DNA of 64,000 nt from Gp6-AA40 sp035571515 (GCA_035571515.1 DATNCQ010000143.1:1-64000); one strand, 5' to 3'; shown: positions 16,252 through 24,941, numbered from the stretch's first letter. The notes: generated from the letters alone by a model not told the origin. Translations and numbers: made by a program.

Positions 16252-16269
16252 ATCTCCAAGATCGGAGAT
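16252..16269. promoter_or_regulatory. Short dyad upstream of the ExeA-like gene
   Basis: ATCTCC and GGAGAT are separated by 6 nt in the 133-nt gap before the ATPase gene. It could be an operator or the end of the upstream transcript; there is no further support. Confidence 0.25.
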
Positions 16270-16316
16270 GCCAATAACAGAACGGCACACTCGTTTCGGT
16301 ATTGAAAGACGGTCGC

Positions 16317-16655
16317 TCAGGCGCGGGTGCGGCGATCGCGCCCGCTGCGGCGCTCGTTCTTCCGGCGCTCGACCCCCGCCGGCGGTCCCAGGTTCACGCG
16401 GCGCCGATCGGTCCTGCGCCGTTCGCCCGCGCGTTTCTCGCGCATCGAGATCGACGACCGCGCCGCCTCGCTCAGCTCCCGCTGCTGCCGGATCGTGCGC
16501 CGGGCCGGTTCGAGCACTTCGAGCAAGCCCTGGTACACCGTCTGGGCCTTCGTGTCGTCGGGCATGCGCGTCACGACGTCGCGAAGATACTGTGCCGCCG
16601 CCAGGACGTTGGCGCGCTGCCAGCCCGCCATCGGCGTTGATGAACCGACACCCAT
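16317..16655 (-). CDS. Small protein with strongly basic C terminus
   Basis: 112 residues, not recognised. The first half is helical (WQRANVLAAAQYLRDVVTRM, VYQGLLEVLEPARRTIRQQR), and the second half is almost all Arg, Glu and Asn (EKRAGERRRTDRRR, ERRKNERRSGRDRR), the kind of tail often seen next to PilZ or nucleic-acid-associated proteins. An AAGGAG lies 11 nt before the ATG at 16655. It sits 133 nt upstream of the ExeA-like gene, which may share its transcript. Confidence 0.6.
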   Translation of the reverse strand: MGVGSSTPMAGWQRANVLAAAQYLRDVVTRMPDDTKAQTVYQGLLEVLEPARRTIRQQRELSEAARSSISMREKRAGERRRTDRRRVNLGPPAGVERRKNERRSGRDRRTRA

Positions 16656-16749
16656 CGCTCGTAGATCTCCTTGAAAACCGGTAAAAATGCCAGAAATTCT
16701 GGCGTCACCGGACTTTATCGGCTGTAACTCGACAGGAAGTTAGGGCGGA

Positions 16750-17883
16750 CTACCTTCGCGCCGTGGTCGTGACCGGGGCGGGCAGCAGGAGCGGCGGGGT
16801 GACCGGTTCGCCCGGTCCGAGGGAGGCGAGGTAGGCGGTGATGGCGACCATGTCGTCGCCCGAGAGGTTCGCGACGACGACGCGCATCAGCGGCGCCGAT
16901 GCGCCGTTGCGGGTGCCTTGCTGAAAATCATAGAGCTGGCGGGCGAGATAGCTGGGCGATCGGTTGGCGAGCGGCGGGACGTCGTCCTTGCCCATCAGGT
17001 CAGGACCGTGGCAGCTGGCGCACGCGGTCGTCTTGCCCTGGACCACTTGGTTGCCGACGATCATCGAGCCTCCGGTCGTCACGAGCTCGCGTCCGCGCGC
17101 GACGCTGCCGATCGGCGCGTAGGCGACGAACCCGGAGCGTGGATTTCGCAGCTCCTCCACCTGCGTGTTGTCGCCAGGGACTTCGATGATGCGCCCGGCC
17201 AGCGGCTCGGTTCGTTCGCTCTCCTCCGCGACGAACAACTGTCCCTGGATGCGCGTCTTCGGCACGAGCTCGGTTTCGACGACGCGTACCCATCGCCTGT
17301 CCCACTTCACCGCCGAGAAGTACGCCGCCGCCTGACGGATTTCCTCGTCGGTCATCGCCATCGCCAGGTTGATCATCGTCGGCGTGTTCGCCTTGCGCCA
17401 GTCGGCGCTGCGCCTGAACCCGAGCTTGAAATCCTGGAGCTGACGAACGATGTAGGCGTACGGCAGGCCGCCCGGCTGGGCGTTCTCCGGACGCCCCTTG
17501 CCGTTGGGAAGATGACACGAGCCGCAGCCGCGCGACGTGGCGCCGAGCTTTTTCGGCCCGTGCGCGATGATGTCGGGCATCGGCGACGGATGATCGCCGG
17601 GGAACCAGTCGATGACGTTGTGCCCGTCGCGGATGTCGACGAGTGCGTAGCTGGCGCCGGAACCATCGACCCGCCGCAACCGCACCTGCTCCTCGCGGTC
17701 CTCGTTTGCCCGCAGGGTTCGCGTCGGGGGATTCTGCGGCGGCGCGGCCTTGTCGTTCCACGCCGGCGGCGTGAGGAAGCCGTATGCCCAGGTCGGTTCC
17801 TGCGCGCCGTTCGCCTGGACGTAGACCGTCGCGGCTGCGGCAGCCGTGAGACTGAGAACGACGACGCGGGCGCGCCGGTTCAC
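16750..17883 (-). CDS. Exported diheme c-type cytochrome
   Basis: 377 residues. The long frame extends far upstream, but the GTG at 17883 (NRRARVVVLSLTAAAAATVY) gives a proper signal peptide and avoids overlapping the divergent MBL gene. Two heme c attachment motifs are present: CGSCH in SRGCGSCHLPNGKGRP and CASCH in TACASCHGPDLMGKD, the latter followed by PLANRSPSYLARQLYDFQ, typical of class I cytochrome modules. It likely carries electrons in the periplasm. A PQQ dehydrogenase at 18971-21118 could be a donor, although the MBL gene lies between them. Confidence 0.88.
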   Translation of the reverse strand: MNRRARVVVLSLTAAAAATVYVQANGAQEPTWAYGFLTPPAWNDKAAPPQNPPTRTLRANEDREEQVRLRRVDGSGASYALVDIRDGHNVIDWFPGDHPSPMPDIIAHGPKKLGATSRGCGSCHLPNGKGRPENAQPGGLPYAYIVRQLQDFKLGFRRSADWRKANTPTMINLAMAMTDEEIRQAAAYFSAVKWDRRWVRVVETELVPKTRIQGQLFVAEESERTEPLAGRIIEVPGDNTQVEELRNPRSGFVAYAPIGSVARGRELVTTGGSMIVGNQVVQGKTTACASCHGPDLMGKDDVPPLANRSPSYLARQLYDFQQGTRNGASAPLMRVVVANLSGDDMVAITAYLASLGPGEPVTPPLLLPAPVTTTARR

Positions 17884-17958
17884 GCGCCGGTTATACACCC
17901 GGCGGCACGCGGTATCAATGAAAGATGTATCCTCGGACGCTGCTGCGGGAGGGAATCC

Positions 17959-18864
17959 ATGAAACGGAGAATCGTGCTTGGCACCATCGTAGGGGTCGGG
18001 GCGCTGTCGATGGCTACCTCGGCCTTTCAGGCGCCCGCTGGCGGACGCCAGGGCGGCCCGAACGTCGCGGGGATAGAGAAGGTCAAAGACAACCTCTACA
18101 TGATTACCGGTGGAGGCGGGAACACCGCTGCCTTCATCACCGATGGCGGCGTGGTCATCGTCGACACCAAGCTCGCCAACTGGGGACAGGCGATCCTCGA
18201 CAAGGTGCGCACGGTCAGCGACAAGCCGATCTCGCTCATCATCAACACGCACACGCATCCCGATCACACAGGGAGCAACGAGTTTTTCGGCCCGACGGTC
18301 GACGTCGTGGCGCACGAGAACACGAAGACGTACATGCAGAACATGGACGCTTTCAAGGGCGCGGGCGCGCGCTTCCTGCCGAAGCGGACCTTCAAGGACA
18401 CGATGAAGATCGGTAGCGGCAAGGACGAGATCGACCTCTATTACTTCGGCCGCGCGCACACCGGCGGAGACGCGTGGGTGCTGTTCAGGACGCCGCGCGT
18501 GGTGCACGCGGGCGACGCGTTCGCGGGCAAGAACGTCCCGCTCGTCGACACCGGCAACGGCGGGAGCATGGTCGAGTACGGCAGGACGGTGGCGAAGGCA
18601 GCCGCGGGGCTGAAGGACTACGACACCATCATCACCGGCCACAGCACGCTGATGAAGCCGGCCGACCTCAAGGAATACGCGGACTTCAACAACGATCTGG
18701 TCGCGTGGGTGCAGTCCGAGATGAAGGCGGGGAAGACCGCCGATCAGGCGGCGGGCGAGTACAAGATTCCCGAGAAGTACAAGGGCTACGGGCTCGGCGG
18801 CGATCTCTTCGGCGGCTTCAAGGGACGCGTGAGCACTGCATACGAAGAGCTGGGAAAGAAATAG
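17959..18864 (+). CDS. Secreted MBL-fold metallo-hydrolase
   Basis: 301 residues from the ATG at 17959, preceded by GGGAGGG. Signal sequence: RRIVLGTIVGVGALSMATSA. The metallo-beta-lactamase core shows the zinc motif NTHTHPDHTGSNEFF (HxHxDH), a later YYFGRAHTGGDAWV that supplies the third His, a VVHAGDAF Asp and a final IITGHST His. This is a complete dinuclear site of the glyoxalase-II/quinoprotein-relay-like exported group. The substrate is not predictable. It is divergent from the cytochrome gene, with 75 nt holding both promoters. Confidence 0.88.
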   Translation: MKRRIVLGTIVGVGALSMATSAFQAPAGGRQGGPNVAGIEKVKDNLYMITGGGGNTAAFITDGGVVIVDTKLANWGQAILDKVRTVSDKPISLIINTHTHPDHTGSNEFFGPTVDVVAHENTKTYMQNMDAFKGAGARFLPKRTFKDTMKIGSGKDEIDLYYFGRAHTGGDAWVLFRTPRVVHAGDAFAGKNVPLVDTGNGGSMVEYGRTVAKAAAGLKDYDTIITGHSTLMKPADLKEYADFNNDLVAWVQSEMKAGKTADQAAGEYKIPEKYKGYGLGGDLFGGFKGRVSTAYEELGKK

Positions 18865-18871
18865 GATCAGG

Positions 18872-18969
18872 GGGCAGTGGGCAGTGGGTAGGAGACAGTA
18901 GGTGGCAGACAGCAGGTAGCAGCCTGCTCCTTCTGCAACCTACTGCCACCTGCCCCCAGCCACCTGCCA
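18872..18969. repeat. Fourteen-unit heptad repeat forming an imperfect hairpin
   Basis: Exactly 98 nt can be cut into 14 consecutive 7-mers: GGGCAGT twice, GGGTAGG, AGACAGT, AGGTGGC, AGACAGC, AGGTAGC, then the opposite-strand-like AGCCTGC, TCCTTCT, GCAACCT, ACTGCCA, CCTGCCC, CCAGCCA, CCTGCCA. The two halves are roughly complementary. It fills the gap between two converging genes and may act as a bidirectional terminator. Confidence 0.75.
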
Positions 18970-18970
18970 C

Positions 18971-21118
18971 CTAGTTCGTCGTCGGGTTCGCGGGCAGCCT
19001 GAACGCCACCAGCTCGCCCGGCGTGCCGCCGCCGCCAATCGCGACGACGATGTACTGCCGGCCGTTGAGCATGTAGGTCATCGGCGAGCCGCTCTGGCGC
19101 GCCGGCATCAGCACCGCGCCCGCATCCTTACCCGACGCCTTGTCGTAGGCACGCAGCAGCGCGCCCCTCGCGTGGCCGTTGGTCGTCTCCACCGCCTCGC
19201 CGGCAATCAGCAGCGTCTTGGTCACCAGCGTCCCGATGATGCCGGCCTGACCCGTGCGCGGGATGTTCACGCCGCGCAGCGCCGCGTGATTTCGGATGTT
19301 GTCGGGCGTATCGCCGTGCGCGATCTGCCAGAGCACCTCGCCCTTATCGAGGCTGATGGCGCTGATGCTGCCGTACGGCGGCTTGACGATCGGCAGGCCC
19401 TCGACGGTAATCGCCGGCCCGCCTTCGCCGCCGCCACCCCCGGCCCCGCCGCCGCGCGGTCCGCCCTCGGAGCCATCGGCACCGTTGTCGGGTACCGGCG
19501 TGCCGCGCGCGACGAGCGCGCCCTGTCCGGGCGGCGCGCCCATCGGCCGCGCCGTGCGCGCGCCGCTGATCGCGTTGCCGCCGACGAAGTTCATGTCGTT
19601 CACCTTCACGTCGTCCGGCTTGATCAGGTTCAGCGAGGCCGGGTTGCGGCGCGAGTAGACGTACATGATGTGGGTATCGGGATCGTACGAGCCGCCCGCC
19701 CACACCGTTCCTCCGCCGTTGATCGCCAGGCTCAGCGTCCCGAGCGGTCCTTCAACCCTGCTGACAACGGGAGGCGTGAACACAGGACCGATCTTGTATT
19801 TCGAGACGATGCGCTCGCCTTCCGCGCGGAGCGCCGGGGTGAAGTCGATGATGTAGTCCTTCGAGAACCCGTTCCAGTCGTACGCGAACGGCTGTCCGTG
19901 TCCGTTGAGCGGCATCGGCTGCGTCGGCGCATACCATTCGCCGGGCACGTCGCCCTTCTCCACCGGACGCTCTTCGATCGGGAAGATCGGCTGGCCGTTG
20001 GTGCGATCGAACATGTAGAGCATCGCCTGCTTGGTCGGCTGCGCCAGCGCCTTGATCGTCCGGCCGTTGACCGTGATGTCGGCGAGGATCGGCGCGCACG
20101 GGATGTCGAAGTCCCAGATGCCGTGATGTACGAGCTGGTAGTGCCACTTGCGCTGGCCGGTCTTCAGGTCGAGCGCGACGACGCTTTCGCCGAACAGGTT
20201 GTTGCCCGGGCGGTGGCCGCCGTAGTAGTCGCCGGTCCCCATCTCGACCGGCACGTACACCATGCCCAGCTCTTCGTCGACCGACATCTGGCCCCAGCTG
20301 CCGGTGTTGCCCGAGTAGGTCCACGAGTTGTTCAGCCAGGTGTCGTTGCCGAACTCGCCGCGCTGCGGGATCGTGTGGAAGATCCAGAGGCGCTTGCCGG
20401 TCTTCACGTCGTAGCCGCGGATGTAGCCCTTCTCGTTGGTCTTTCCCTTCGGCGGCACGCCGCCGCTCAGGTGCGCGGCGCCGATGATGATCGTGTTGCC
20501 CGCGACCACCGGCGCGGAATGCAGCCCGACCTCGCCGTTGACCAGGTCCATGTTCTGGTCGTCCTCGAGCTTCAGGTCCACCACGCCTTCCTTGCCGAAG
20601 CTCTGGATCCGATTGCCGGTCTTCGAGTCGAGCGCGATGAGCTGGTAGCCGGGCGTGACGTAGAGGATGCGTTCCTCGCGGCCGTCGCTCCAGTACGAGA
20701 GCCCGCGGCCCGAGAGCTGGCGCGGCGCCGTGTCGCCGCGCGGACCCTCGCGCTCGGCGTGCGACCATATGAGCTCGCCCGTGGCCGCATCGACCGCGAC
20801 GACCGCGCGACGCGTGCCGACGGTCGAATACAGCACCCCGCGCGCCATCAGCGGCGTCCCCTCGAGATTCTGCTCCGGCCGCGGACCGAAGTTCTCGGTC
20901 TTGAAGCGCCACGCGACCTCGAGCTTGTTGAAGTTGCTCGCGTTGATCTGATCGAGCGGGGCGTAGCGCGTGTTGGCGATGTCGCCGCCGTAGGTTGTCC
21001 ACTCCCCGTTGCGTGCGCCGACCTGCCCGACCTGGCCGACAGCGGGCAGCGTCGCCCAGCCGATCAGACCCGCCAGCGCGAGGACCGGCAGCCAGCACCG
21101 ACGAATCGCTTGCCTCAT
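18971..21118 (-). CDS. Exported PQQ-dependent dehydrogenase (quinoprotein)
   Basis: 715 residues. Signal peptide (LPVLALAGLIGWATLPAVGQ), then an eight-bladed beta-propeller: EWTTYGGDIANTRYAPLDQI at the start, repeated Trp-docking-like blades (VVAVDAATGELIWSHAE, IALDSKTGNRIQSFG, VVALDLKTGQRKWHYQLVHH) and HHGIWDFDIPCAPILADI, as in membrane-free glucose/alcohol quinoproteins. A Gly/Pro-rich insert (GGPRGGGAGGGGGEGG) lies before the last blades. It should oxidise a sugar or alcohol in the periplasm with pyrroloquinoline quinone and pass electrons to cytochrome c. No PQQ synthesis genes are in the window. Confidence 0.9.
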   Translation of the reverse strand: MRQAIRRCWLPVLALAGLIGWATLPAVGQVGQVGARNGEWTTYGGDIANTRYAPLDQINASNFNKLEVAWRFKTENFGPRPEQNLEGTPLMARGVLYSTVGTRRAVVAVDAATGELIWSHAEREGPRGDTAPRQLSGRGLSYWSDGREERILYVTPGYQLIALDSKTGNRIQSFGKEGVVDLKLEDDQNMDLVNGEVGLHSAPVVAGNTIIIGAAHLSGGVPPKGKTNEKGYIRGYDVKTGKRLWIFHTIPQRGEFGNDTWLNNSWTYSGNTGSWGQMSVDEELGMVYVPVEMGTGDYYGGHRPGNNLFGESVVALDLKTGQRKWHYQLVHHGIWDFDIPCAPILADITVNGRTIKALAQPTKQAMLYMFDRTNGQPIFPIEERPVEKGDVPGEWYAPTQPMPLNGHGQPFAYDWNGFSKDYIIDFTPALRAEGERIVSKYKIGPVFTPPVVSRVEGPLGTLSLAINGGGTVWAGGSYDPDTHIMYVYSRRNPASLNLIKPDDVKVNDMNFVGGNAISGARTARPMGAPPGQGALVARGTPVPDNGADGSEGGPRGGGAGGGGGEGGPAITVEGLPIVKPPYGSISAISLDKGEVLWQIAHGDTPDNIRNHAALRGVNIPRTGQAGIIGTLVTKTLLIAGEAVETTNGHARGALLRAYDKASGKDAGAVLMPARQSGSPMTYMLNGRQYIVVAIGGGGTPGELVAFRLPANPTTN

Positions 21119-21191
21119 GATGCCTCCGTGATTTCGTATCGTGGCCGTTCGCCGTGCTTATACACTATGAGCCCCTGAGAGGGAAACTCCT

Positions 21192-22052
21192 ATGAAGCCG
21201 CGAATATTCAGGCTCCTGGCGGCCGCGGCCCTTCTGGTTGGCGCCTCGCAACTGACGGCCGCGCAGGCGAAAAAGCCGGCGCCGCCGACGTCCCTGCGGC
21301 TCTACGTCTTCGATTGCGGGCAGCTCGACATTCCGGACATTTCTCCCTATCAACTCACGCGGGAAGAGATCGCCACCAACGTGATGTCCGTTCCCTGCTT
21401 TCTCGTCGCGCACCCGCGGGGCACGCTGATCTGGGACACCGGCGCGGTCCCGGATCGGTCGATCCCGGCGGGCGGCACGGGCACGCTGCGCACTTATGGG
21501 ACGTCGAAGCGAAAGCTGGAAGCGCAGCTCACCCAGGCCGGCTACACGCCCGCGGACATCACGTACGTGTCGTTTTCACACTTTCACTGGGACCACGTCG
21601 GCAACGCGAACCTGTTCGCGCGTTCGACCTGGCTGGTCCGTCAGGCAGAGCGTGACGTGATGTTCGCCGACCCGCCCTCGCCGCGGACGGAGCCGGAGAA
21701 TTTCAGCGCGCTCAGGAACAGCAGGACGACGATCATCACGACGCCCGATTACGACGTCTTCGGCGATCGCCGCGTCGTCATCAAGGCCGCGCCGGGCCAT
21801 TCGCCCGGCCACCAGGTGTTGTTCCTCGATCTCGCGAAGACGGGCCCCGTCGTCCTCAGCGGGGACCTGTATCACTATCCGGAAGAGCGCACGCTGAAGA
21901 AGGTGCCGACGACCGAATTCAATCGCGAGCAGTCCGCCGCCTCGCGCGCGGCGATTGAAGCGTTCCTGGCGAGCGCCCACGCGCAGCTCTGGATCGAGCA
22001 CGATTTCAATGCGATGGCAAAGCTGAACAAAGCGCCGGCGTACTACGAATGA
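21192..22052 (+). CDS. N-acyl-homoserine-lactonase-like secreted MBL-fold hydrolase
   Basis: 286 residues with signal peptide (IFRLLAAAALLVGASQLTAA). The MBL site is complete: SFSHFHWDHVGNANLF (HxHxDH), AAPGHSPGHQVLFL, VVLSGDLYHYP and a terminal IEHDF. The N-terminal strand LRLYVFDCGQLDIPD and the FLVAHPRGTLIWDTG pattern are those of the AHL-lactonase family (AiiA/AttM-like). It may open acyl-homoserine lactones or other lactones outside the cytoplasm, although export is atypical for AiiA. It precedes the dioxygenase gene by 21 nt and may be co-transcribed with it. Confidence 0.82.
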   Translation: MKPRIFRLLAAAALLVGASQLTAAQAKKPAPPTSLRLYVFDCGQLDIPDISPYQLTREEIATNVMSVPCFLVAHPRGTLIWDTGAVPDRSIPAGGTGTLRTYGTSKRKLEAQLTQAGYTPADITYVSFSHFHWDHVGNANLFARSTWLVRQAERDVMFADPPSPRTEPENFSALRNSRTTIITTPDYDVFGDRRVVIKAAPGHSPGHQVLFLDLAKTGPVVLSGDLYHYPEERTLKKVPTTEFNREQSAASRAAIEAFLASAHAQLWIEHDFNAMAKLNKAPAYYE

Positions 22053-22073
22053 TGCGCGTGCTAGCCTAGCCTC

Positions 22074-23033
22074 ATGAAGGGCGTCAACGGGCTTCATCAC
22101 ATCACCGCGATTGCCGGTCCCGCGCAGGAGAACCTGGATTTCTACGCCGGCGTCCTCGGCATGCGTCTCGTCAAGAAATCCGTGAACCAGGACGATCCGG
22201 GCACGTATCACCTCTTCTACGCCGACGCCGAAGGCCATCCCGGCTCCGACCTGACATTTTTCCCGTGGGCAGAGATGGCGCCGCCGCGCATCGGGCACGG
22301 GCTGGCGGTCGAAGTGTCGCTCGAAGTGCCGGCCGGCAGCCTCGAGTACTGGGGCTCGCGTTTCGAGAAGTACGGCGTCCCCCTCGGCGCGATCGAACAA
22401 CGCTTCGGCGACCGCGTGCTGCCGATCGTGGATCCGCACGGGCTGAAGGTGGCGCTCGTCGAGCCGCGACAGGCGCCGGACCGCCGGTTCACGCCGTGGG
22501 ACGGCAGCACGGTGCCCCAGCAGCGGCAGGTGCGCGGCCTCTACGGCGCACAGGTGTGGGAGCGCGAGGCCGAGTCGACCGAGAGCTTCGTGACCGACGT
22601 CCTCGGTTTCGAACGGTTACACGAGGAAAACGGCATCGTCCGCTACGGCTTCGACGGATCGGCCGGCGTGCTCGACGTGCGTGAGACGCCCGAAGGGCGC
22701 CGGGGCGCGTGGGGCGTCGGCTCGGTGCACCATCTCGCGTGGCGGGTCGACGACGAGGAGCACCAGCACGAGATGCGGTCGCGCGTCGAAGCGTCGGGAC
22801 ACCATCCGACGCCGGTGATCGATCGCTTCTGGTTCAAGTCGGTCTACTTCAAGGAGCCGGGCGGCGTGCTGTTCGAGCTCGCCACCGACGGCCCCGGGTT
22901 CGCGGTCGATGAAGACGCCGCGCATCTCGGCGAGACGCTCGTGCTGCCGCCGTGGCTCGAGCCGGCGCGGCCGCGCATCGAGGAGGTGCTGCCGTCATTG
23001 AAGATGCATCAGCCGGTCGCGACGCCAGAGTGA
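22074..23033 (+). CDS. VOC-family ring-cleavage dioxygenase, MhqO-like
   Basis: 319 residues. Two vicinal-oxygen-chelate modules: GLHHITAIAGPAQENLDFY with the first metal His near residue 8-9, and VHHLAWRVDDEEHQ with a second His, plus FKEPGGVLFELATDGPG carrying the Glu ligand. The whole-chain layout matches the MhqA/MhqO/MhqE ring-cleaving dioxygenases that act on hydroquinones and other diphenols. The stop overlaps the following esterase start (GTGA), the same dioxygenase-esterase pairing found in quinone-detoxification operons of Bacillus. The true substrate is inferred only from this family and neighbourhood. Confidence 0.85.
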   Translation: MKGVNGLHHITAIAGPAQENLDFYAGVLGMRLVKKSVNQDDPGTYHLFYADAEGHPGSDLTFFPWAEMAPPRIGHGLAVEVSLEVPAGSLEYWGSRFEKYGVPLGAIEQRFGDRVLPIVDPHGLKVALVEPRQAPDRRFTPWDGSTVPQQRQVRGLYGAQVWEREAESTESFVTDVLGFERLHEENGIVRYGFDGSAGVLDVRETPEGRRGAWGVGSVHHLAWRVDDEEHQHEMRSRVEASGHHPTPVIDRFWFKSVYFKEPGGVLFELATDGPGFAVDEDAAHLGETLVLPPWLEPARPRIEEVLPSLKMHQPVATPE

Positions 23034-23653
23034 CGCCCGACTTCATCCATGTCTTCGAGCCGCCGGCGGCGCCCGGCGGCCCCATCCTGCTTCTCCTCCA
23101 CGGCACGGGCGGCAACGAGCACGACCTCGTGCCGCTCGCGGGGATGCTGCTGCCAGGCGCGGGCGTGCTGAGCCCGCGCGGCAAGGTGCTCGAGCGGGGA
23201 ATGCCGAGATTCTTCAGGCGCCTCGCCGAAGGGGTCTTCGACATCGAGGACCTGAAGCTGCGCACCGCGGAGCTCGCGGATTTCGTCACGGCGTCCGCCG
23301 CGCAGCACCACTTTTCCTTCCGCGACGTGACCGCGGTCGGTTTTTCCAACGGCGCAAACATCGCCGGCGCCCTGCTGCTCCTCAGGCCGGAGGTGCTCGG
23401 CGCCGCGGTGCTGTTTCGCGCGATGGTGCCGCTGACGCCCGACGCGCTACCGAGGCTCGGCGCGACGCCGGTCCTGATCTCGAACGGGAAGATGGATCCG
23501 CTCGTGTCGGCCGAGGAAACCGAGCGGCTCGCCGCGCTCCTGCGGTCCGCCGGCGCGGACGCGACCGTCTCCTGGCAGAACAGCGGTCACGAGCTGACCG
23601 AGCGCGACGTGATTACCGCGCGCGAATGGCTGGCGCAGCGGCAGGCGCGCTGA
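23030..23653 (+). CDS. Phospholipase/carboxylesterase family hydrolase, MhqD-like
   Basis: 207 residues from a GTG that overlaps the dioxygenase TGA by 4 nt; a longer frame exists but would run deep inside the upstream gene. Alpha/beta hydrolase with LLLLHGTGGNEHDLVPLA (oxyanion region), the nucleophile elbow GFSNGA, Asp in NGKMDPLVS and the catalytic His in SGHELT. Length and motifs match the small carboxylesterase/MhqD group. Translational coupling to the dioxygenase suggests hydrolysis of a ring-cleavage or quinone adduct product. The 3' end overlaps the converging MFS gene by 41 nt. Confidence 0.87.
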   Translation: MTPDFIHVFEPPAAPGGPILLLLHGTGGNEHDLVPLAGMLLPGAGVLSPRGKVLERGMPRFFRRLAEGVFDIEDLKLRTAELADFVTASAAQHHFSFRDVTAVGFSNGANIAGALLLLRPEVLGAAVLFRAMVPLTPDALPRLGATPVLISNGKMDPLVSAEETERLAALLRSAGADATVSWQNSGHELTERDVITAREWLAQRQAR

Positions 23654-24899
23654 CCGCGCCCGCGTGCAGCCACCGCTGACGCAGCGGCTTCAGCACGAGT
23701 CCCGCCAGCAGCGCCGTGGCGAAGTTCATCACGATGATGATGCCGAAGACCGGCATCCACGATCCGTAGGCGTCGTGCACCAGCGCCGCCACGGGGCCGC
23801 CGAGCACCGAGCCCACGCCCTGCGCCATGTAGAGGAAGCCGTAGTTGGTCGTCGCGTGTCTCGTCCCGAAGGTGTCGGTGAGCGTCGAGGGGAACAGCGA
23901 GAAGATTTCACCCCAGCCGAAGAGGACGACGCCCGACATGATGACGAAGAGCGCGGGGTGCGACCGCGTGAAGAGCCACAGCGTCATCGCGGTCCCTTCG
24001 AGCGCGAAGGCGATGACCATCGTGTTCTCGCGGCCGATCTGATCCGAGAGCCAGCCGAAGAACGGGCGCGTCAGCCCGTTGGTGATGCGATCGATCGAGA
24101 GCGCGAGCGGCAGCAGCGGCAGTCCGAAGACGAGGGCGTTGGCCATGCCGAAGTCGCGCGTGAACGCCGCCATCTGTGAGGTCACCATGAGGCCGGCGGT
24201 GGACATCATGGTCATCATCACGAACATGAGCCAGAAAATTGGCGTCCCCAGCATTTCGGCCGGACGCCAATCCGGCCGGGGTCGGGGATCCGGGATCCGG
24301 GATCCGACCTGGGAGTTGGAAGTTGGGAGTCGGGATTTCGCAGGTGCCGCTCTCAGGCCCTGCGCGGCGAGCACCCCCACCGCGATGAAGATCACGCCGT
24401 AGCGCACCAGCGCCGGCCGATGCCCCTCGTCCTTCAGCAGCTCGGCGATCGGGAACGTCGTGAGCAGCGCGCCCATGCCGTAGCCGGCGGCGACGATACC
24501 GGTCGCGAAGCCGCGTCGATCGGGAAACCACTGGACCATGTGGCCGATCACGCCGACGTAGACGATGCCCGTGCCGATGCCGCCGAGCACGCCGTAGGTC
24601 AGGTATAGCCCGGCGAGCGTCGTCGCGCGCGCGGCGAGCACCCAGCTCAGGCCGGTCAGCGCGCCGCCAGCCGACAGCAGTAGCCGCGGGCCGAAGCGGT
24701 CCACGAGCAGCCCCTGGCACGGCGCGAGGAACGTCTGGATGACGATCAGGATCGAGAAGGTGATCTGGATCTGCGCGAGGGTCGCGCCGACGGTCGTCAT
24801 CAGCGGCTGCGTGAACAGCGTCCAGACGTACTGCGGGCTGGAGATGACGACCATGCAGAGGAGGCCGAGCAGCAGTTGTATCCAGCGGTTGTTTGTCAT
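23613..24899 (-). CDS. MFS carrier of the oxalate/formate antiporter (OFA) type
   Basis: 428 residues from the ATG at 24899 (TNNRWIQLLLGLLCMVV). Twelve hydrophobic segments in two halves; the N half has SPQYVWTLFTQPL and LVDRFGPRLLLSAGG with the MFS loop 2-3 motif, and the C half has GWLSDQIGRENTMVI. The pattern matches OxlT-like carboxylate exchangers. The central cytoplasmic loop, residues about 189-205 (SRLPTSNSQVGSRIPDP), is translated heptad repeat, apparently inserted in frame. It lies 33 nt downstream of the gamma-glutamyltransferase gene and overlaps the converging esterase gene by 41 nt. The substrate is probably a small organic acid. Confidence 0.87.
   Translation of the reverse strand: MTNNRWIQLLLGLLCMVVISSPQYVWTLFTQPLMTTVGATLAQIQITFSILIVIQTFLAPCQGLLVDRFGPRLLLSAGGALTGLSWVLAARATTLAGLYLTYGVLGGIGTGIVYVGVIGHMVQWFPDRRGFATGIVAAGYGMGALLTTFPIAELLKDEGHRPALVRYGVIFIAVGVLAAQGLRAAPAKSRLPTSNSQVGSRIPDPRPRPDWRPAEMLGTPIFWLMFVMMTMMSTAGLMVTSQMAAFTRDFGMANALVFGLPLLPLALSIDRITNGLTRPFFGWLSDQIGRENTMVIAFALEGTAMTLWLFTRSHPALFVIMSGVVLFGWGEIFSLFPSTLTDTFGTRHATTNYGFLYMAQGVGSVLGGPVAALVHDAYGSWMPVFGIIIVMNFATALLAGLVLKPLRQRWLHAGAVSAPAAAPAIRAR
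24285..24333. repeat. Seven heptads inside the MFS carrier gene
   Basis: GGGATCC three times, then GACCTGG, GAGTTGG, AAGTTGG, GAGTCGG without a break in register. It encodes the loop between the two halves of the carrier, a position tolerant of insertion. Confidence 0.75.
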
Positions 24900-24905
24900 C
24901 CCCTC

Positions 24906-24941
24906 AACCACGAACCCGCGAACCACCAACCGCTAACCGAG
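24906..24941. repeat. Heptad-like AACC repeat at the gamma-glutamyltransferase stop
   Basis: AACCACG, AACCCGC, (G) AACCACC, AACCGCT, AACCGAG span the gap between the transferase stop (24933-24935) and the MFS start. One unit is 8 nt long. Confidence 0.55.

Noticed and set aside
16750..18643. 630-codon version of the cytochrome gene
   Set aside because: The first about 250 residues would be antisense to the MBL-fold gene; the signal peptide marks the GTG at 17883 as the real start.
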